A stretch of 64,000 nt of DNA, from NCBI GenBank assembly GCA_037046615.1, contig JBAOHD010000012.1:62001-126000 (forward strand), given 5' to 3'. The notes beneath the pieces are model-generated. The model ran no database searches. It had not been told where the DNA came from and was given only the letters and a program-made list of their open reading frames with translations. Shown here piece by piece: positions 59,601-64,000 of the stretch (within the stretch, counting starts at the first letter, position 1; each line of letters starts with the position of its first letter). The DNA comes from Phosphoribacter sp037046615. Lineage in GTDB: Bacteria > Actinomycetota > Actinomycetes > Actinomycetales > Dermatophilaceae. Both the position numbers and the translations under genes were made by a program.

Positions 59601-60559
59601 GGTATGGTTCACTCCGGCGCCGTCGTTGTTGTTGATCGTGTTGTAGGACACGTTCAAGCCCCATTGATGGTTGCCGAAAACACCTGTAGCAGGGTTCGTG
59701 GCGGCTCCTCCACCGAAGTTCAGGATGGAGTTACCGGTGCTCGCACCAGCACCACCGATGTCGTTGTTCAGGTCACCGAGGAAGGTGACGGGGTTCGGCG
59801 TGGGGCCTACACCGGCAGTGGCCGCGAAGCCCAGGAAGACGATGCCCGCGTTGCAGTTCTGGATGGTGTTGCTGTACAGCTTGTTGTTCGAATTCGAACC
59901 GCTTGCCGCAGTGGGCGTCACGGCACCGGTGGCCGTGTACAAGCCGTTCAGCACCGCGATGCCCGTGGAACCATTGTGGCCCGGAGCTGTCCACGTCGTG
60001 TTCTGTAGCCGGTTCAATGTGATGATGCAGTTCCGGATCGTATTGTCCTGGCAGCCATTGGTAGCCGAAGCCTTGAACAGACCGTAGCCGAACTCCATCA
60101 CCGTGGTGGTGGTGGTGTTGGCCGCAGCTTCTTCCAGATCGATGCCGTCAATGGTCACATGGTCCGAACCGGCCAGTACCCAGAAACCGTCGGCGGTCAC
60201 CGCGGGTGTTGCTACCGTACCCGTGTAGGAAGTGAGCTTCGGGTTGGCCCCAGCACCGCTTTTCTGGAACACGATCGGATCGGCCAGGGTTCCCGTGGCC
60301 GTCATGGTGATCTTACCGGCCAGCGTTTCCGTGTGACCCGCGGCCACATTGAAGGTGACCCCACCTGCGCCAACGCCTTGACCGTTCAGGTCAGCGACGG
60401 CCAATGCGACCGTGGCATAATCACCGGGATGATCTTCGTTCCGGTCAATTGGGCTTGAGCCGTACCGAAAAGAACGAAGGATGTGAAAGCCAAAGCCAGG
60501 TTCCGCAGGCGCGAAGTGCGCTGGACCGAGCCTTCAGAAATGGGGTAACGACCGTTCAT
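48185..60559 (-). CDS. Giant T9SS-type surface protein 2 (about 4,100 codons; many frameshifts)
   Basis: The ATG at 60,559 starts a signal peptide (LRNLALAFTSFVLFGTAQAQ). From N to C the protein has a parallel beta-helix region (about 60,400-58,300) and then Ig/SprB-like repeats (FCGGGSVLLTSTVVDGC, YAWSDGVNTVGTAATYSATT). Two lamin-tail domains are nearly identical (SGWIVQDYQNNAATPLHSL at about 55,990, and again at 57,300). Two nidogen-like segments follow (NVFLAPWWDDLDIQGGASIL), then a GEVED domain, the shared C-terminal region, and a type A sorting domain (NIELWPNPVRDGIVNLRI, DIYDAFGKKV). The frame changes at least fifteen times, while homologous sequence continues across each break, so I treat it as one gene with sequencing errors. 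The likely role is adhesion or gliding. Confidence 0.85.
52860..57300 (-). repeat. Tandem modules of about 1.32 kb in surface protein 2
   Basis: Lamin-tail segments at about 55,500-55,990 and 56,830-57,300 match at roughly nine bases in ten and are offset by 1,328 bases. The nidogen-like segments at about 53,050-53,400 and 54,360-54,720 are offset by about 1,318 bases. The Ig-like blocks between them repeat with the same period. Confidence 0.85.
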
Positions 60560-60888
60560 GGGGTGGGGATTGAGTCGGTAGTAATGATCCTAAATGGGGA
60601 GCAGGAGCGCGAAGTTCGCTTATGCAGTAGTGTTTCATGAGGGTTGAAGGGGCGAGGCGATCCGGTTGAGTCACGAACCCGATGGACCGCCCCCAAAGCA
60701 TCTGAATGCAATGTCCTGTGATACAGGTACTTATTGGAGTCTCGAAGCAGTCGCTTCAAAACATGATCGTTGATAACTTGTCGTCATTCGACTACGAAAC
60801 GTTTCAAGGAATAGTGATAAGTGCACAGGCAACCATTTGGCTCATCGATCGTACCTGAGCACTTCTTTTTCAATGTTCTCCTGAACGC
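60560..60888. other. Intergenic region upstream of surface protein 2
   Basis: About 330 bases between the start of protein 2 and the terminator of protein 3, clearly richer in A and T than the coding DNA. It should hold the promoter of protein 2. No gene or clear motif is seen. Confidence 0.5.
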
Positions 60889-60919
60889 AAAAAGCCCCCG
60901 GCCAGTGGCCGGGGGCTTT
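60889..60919 (-). terminator. Rho-independent terminator of surface protein 3
   Basis: The same AAAGCCCCCGGCCA hairpin as at 48,129, differing by one loop base, with a T-run on the minus strand. It lies 28 bases after the gene stop. Confidence 0.92.
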
Positions 60920-63440
60920 CGCATGCGTTGTTGATCGGAACGTTCTCTTAGAGCACGGTGAGGCGCTTGAGGGAAGTACGATCGTTGATGGTGATGTTGA
61001 CCATGTACACCCCGGCAGCGAGACCGCCATCGAGGTTGAGCACGGTGTTGAACAGGCTGCCGCTGTTGGCATACTGCTGTGCCACCACCTTCTTACCGAA
61101 GGCATCGTAGATGTCCACGGTGATGCGCTGATCGGCATCGGCGATGCCGTCCACACGCAGGTTCACGATGCCATCACGTACGGGGTTCGGCCAGAGCTCG
61201 ATGTTCTCCGCGGTGACCGCCGCAGCGTCCATGCGACCTGCACCTTGTCCCGGACCGGCCGCGATGGTGAGGTTGCAGGTAGTGCCGCAGAAGCCACGCC
61301 ATACACCACCCGCTTGGGTCTCCACCGTTACCTGGTAGGTGTTACCGGCCAACAAGGGGTTGGTGGTCCATGCCAGGGGGCAGATGTAGGTAGCGGTGTA
61401 GATGTCGCGGATGTAACCACCAGCGCCTACGAAACGGAAGTGATAAGCGAACTGCTGATCACCAGCGTCCGCAAAGCTGCCGTTGCCGTTGGCATCGTAG
61501 GGGTAAGCTCCCACCACCGGTGTTGCCCAGATCTTGGAACTGCCGCCCCATGTGCGGGTGGCGCCGCAAGAGAAGGTTGCACCGGCTGTGCTCACGAGGC
61601 CTGTGCAGAACTGGGTGTTGGAGTTGTTCCAACCCAGTTCACAGCCTTCGCCCCAACGATCGTCGTTGAAGCCGGCGACACCTTGGTCGGCGCGGTTGCG
61701 CACGAAGTAGGTGACACCCAGCTGCGGCTGTTGGGCCTGCATGCTCACGTAGGTCACGTAGTTCACACTGGCGCTCACCCGACGCTGGTAACCAGCATCA
61801 GGATTGCTGAACTCCCACTGGTAGGCCGTAGCACCTGCAACAGTGGTGCTGCGGATCTTGGCCTGCAGGCCCAGGTTGAACACACCGCACACGTTGTAGG
61901 GCGAAGCGGTCCAGGGGCGCGCAGGTCCGATGGGCAGGTTGATCTCATGACCCACCGAGTAGGCAGAGGTCAGCGGCGGGGTGGCCGGGCTCTGGGTGGT
62001 GAACTGGCCGTTGTCGCGCATGATCACGCGGTTCAACTTGTCCAGCAACTGCCATGAACCGGTACCCTGCGAGCAGCAGATGCCATCACCGAAGCTGTCG
62101 AACAGGAAGAAGAACCACTTGGTGTTGCCGCCGGTAACGGGCAGGCAGATGGTGGTGGTGCTCTGGTTGTTCGGGATCAAGTAGGGTCCGCCACTGGCCA
62201 CGGGGATGTTGCCGGGCTCGTAGATGATCCAGGTGGTCTGTCCGGGGTTGTTGTCGGTGGTCACCCGCACGTTCACGGTCTGTCCGTTGGCCTGGTAGGC
62301 GCTGCTGGACAGGTCGTTGGATGGGATGTCATCGGCCACACCGTTGGGCAGGTCCGTGTTCACGTTCAGCACATGGCTTCCGGTAGAGGTCACCAAGGGG
62401 AGCGTCAGTTGCACGCTGTCACCGAAGGCGAGCGCAGGGCCGCTCCAGTTGTACACGTACTCCGTAGCGGCATCCTCCTTCACGGTGATCTGCGCGCTGG
62501 TCAGGGTGGCTTCACCCAGGTTCTTCAGCCTCACCACAGGTTGGAACTGGGTGTCGCAGATGGAGCCTGAGGGCGAAAGCACCGCACTGATGCTGGCGTC
62601 GTTGATACCTGGCTTCTGCACGCGGAGCGTGAAGGTGCCTTGTACGCCCGAACCACCCGTGTTGAACACCAGCAAGCGATAATCCGTTGCAGGTGTCACG
62701 TTCAGCAGGGTCACACCACTGTTGCCATTGGCCACTTCGGTGCTGGCATCCAGACCGTTGCAGGCACCGCTGTGCAGGGCCCACTTCAGGTTGCTGGCCG
62801 TACCGGGGGTCAGCGTCATGCGCAACTTGCTGTTCACACCACTGTTGAAGGTGTACCACAGACCTTGCACGGGATCAGCTCCGGAGTTGCCGGTGGGTCC
62901 GTCCACATAAGCGCAGGTGTTGTCACCAGCGATCGGTGCACCGAAGCCGATGTAAGGCAGCGGGTTCAGGTCCTGTGCGTTGGCGCACATGTCGTTCGAA
63001 ACACCAGGCGAGCACTGCACATCGCAAAGCACTTGGAACACGTAGGTTCCGGAAACGCCGGTCACACCGCTCACAGCGATGTAGATCGTGTCCCCAGCGT
63101 TGGCTTTCACCTTCAGGTCGGCACCAGGTGCACAACCGGGGCTATCGTCGGCACCGCCAACGCATACCAGGCTGTTGCAATGGTCAAGGGCCGAAGGCTT
63201 TGAAGGCGTTCACCTGCACATCGATGCTCGGGCTGCACACCGAGAACGTGATGTCCTCGTTGGTCGAAGCATAGTACACGAACCAGTTCGTTCCGCCGGT
63301 CGCAGCAGGGCCGTTGAAGGCACAAGTCGACAATGGCAGCGAGTTCGTGCCGGTGATGTAGCTGTTCTCGATCGCGAAGCAACTTACAGGCTGGGCCGTG
63401 GCGCAGGTGAAGTTGTTGTTCGCTTGGAGAATGTTCACCA
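60889..63440 (-). repeat. Shared C-terminal block plus terminator, copy 3
   Basis: The third copy of the terminator and C-terminal coding block. Divergence rises upstream of about 63,200 (for example FAIENSYITGTNSLP against FGVLNGYITGANSLP in copy 2). Confidence 0.9.
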
Positions 63441-64000
63441 GGTAATCGTGCGTCTCACCGTAGCCATAGGACAAGCACGCGGTAAGGCTAGCTCCGGAGA
63501 GGTTCTCAGCGACAGTGACACGCATACCGGTAAGGCCAGGGGTGGCGCCGAACGGTACGGTGATGTTGCCGATCACGTTGCGGGGGCCGGTGGCGGTCGC
63601 GGTTTCCACGAAGAGCTTCTCCGTGTTGTCATCGAACACACCGTCCTGGTTCAGATCGACCCAGATGGCTGTACCGAAACCATAGTAGGGTGCGCCGTCG
63701 CACTCATTCTCGGCCACATCGAACGGAACAGGGATGCCTTGCGTGAAGTTCCACAGGGCACCGAGGTCGCGGTAGTTCGCGTACCGGTTCAGAAGTGAAC
63801 CAGCACCGGTGGCTGGCACCGTGCAATCTGCCGCACCGCCGCCATGCAGGGTACCGTTGAAGGATACGCTGTAGATCTTCTTCGTCAGCTGTGTAGGTAG
63901 CTGCGCTGCCGCAATAGCAGTAGATGGCCGAGTTCGTGGAGAAGTTCCACGTGGGGCAACCAACGGCTGTGCCGGAGCTGCCGCTCGGAACCACCTGCCA
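60948..64000 (-). CDS. T9SS-type surface protein 3 (5' end outside window; frame-shifted)
   Basis: The visible part starts upstream of the window end. It shows a GEVED domain (WVDLNQDGVFDDNTEKLFVE, SYGYGETHDYLVNI), a PPC-like domain (CAFNGPAATGGTNWFVYYAS, CVGGADDSPGC), a beta-sandwich region with FDSFGDGICCSQGTGSW, and the type A sorting domain ending in TSLKRLTVL at 60,948. Frame changes lie near 63,180 and 63,960. It is the nearest relative of protein 1 at the junction. Confidence 0.85.

Noticed and set aside
48185..60559. About eighteen separate small genes in place of surface protein 2
   Set aside because: Each frame begins and ends in mid-domain, and the next frame continues the same domain, so one frame-shifted gene is the better reading.
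40683..64000. Horizontal transfer of Bacteroidota surface proteins into the actinobacterium
   Set aside because: There is no integrase, transposon end or target duplication at the join. The proteins need an outer-membrane T9SS, and the join falls inside a multi-copy repeat, so mis-assembly is simpler.

Overview
The window joins DNA from two unrelated bacteria. Positions 1 to about 40,683 are very GC-rich and come from an actinobacterium. The gene order (cca, NUDIX, DUF6049, pseudokinase, trxB, trxA, parB, parA, rsmG, jag, yidC, yidD, rnpA, rpmH, dnaA, dnaN, gnd, recF, dciA) is the replication-origin neighbourhood of Micrococcales. The style is closest to Intrasporangiaceae (Tetrasphaera-like), which is an inference from gene order and protein style, not from a search. 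From about 40,683 to the end, base composition drops and every gene is a very large secreted protein of the Bacteroidota type IX secretion (T9SS) kind. An actinobacterium has no outer membrane or T9SS to use these. The join lies inside an IclR regulator gene on one side and inside a three-copy repeat on the other, so I read it as an assembly chimera.

Layout of the actinobacterial part. 1-12,310: an FHA protein and a PP2C phosphatase on the minus strand, tRNA nucleotidyltransferase, then a plus-strand run of NUDIX hydrolase, DUF6049 envelope protein, MurJ-type pseudokinase, a small membrane protein and the thioredoxin pair, closed by a perfect hairpin. The lipid II flippase gene murJ, expected between DUF6049 and the pseudokinase, is absent. 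12,350-20,945: minus-strand GNAT, parB, parA, rsmG, jag, yidC, yidD, rnpA and rpmH. Six perfect parS sites lie here, four of them inside the parA coding sequence at nearly constant spacing. 21,524-27,762: dnaA, oriC, dnaN, gnd, recF and dciA. gyrB and gyrA, which normally follow, are absent.

27,763-36,603: an intergenic repeat array, a rhodanese containing DnaA-box-like 12-bp repeats, and a phenol-degradation cluster: ferredoxin, catechol 2,3-dioxygenase, a GlcG/HbpS protein, an unknown protein, and the multicomponent phenol hydroxylase (dmpL, M, N, O, P). Together these would convert phenol to catechol and then open the ring by meta cleavage. 36,658-40,683: small stress-type genes, a cellulose-synthase-like glycosyltransferase, and two divergent IclR regulators, the second cut by the join.

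The Bacteroidota part holds three consecutive minus-strand surface proteins. One is cut by the join, one of about 4,100 codons is nearly complete, and one runs off the window end. Their C-terminal regions of about 700 residues are nearly identical and, in the two intact 3' ends, are followed by the same terminator.

Many genes in both parts carry one or more frame changes while neighbours are clean. This is the pattern of an unpolished long-read assembly rather than real pseudogenes. Throughout the actinobacterial part the word GTATGCCG/CGGCATAC is far more common than composition predicts (about 66 sites by eye), in all reading frames and between genes; I cannot assign it a function.
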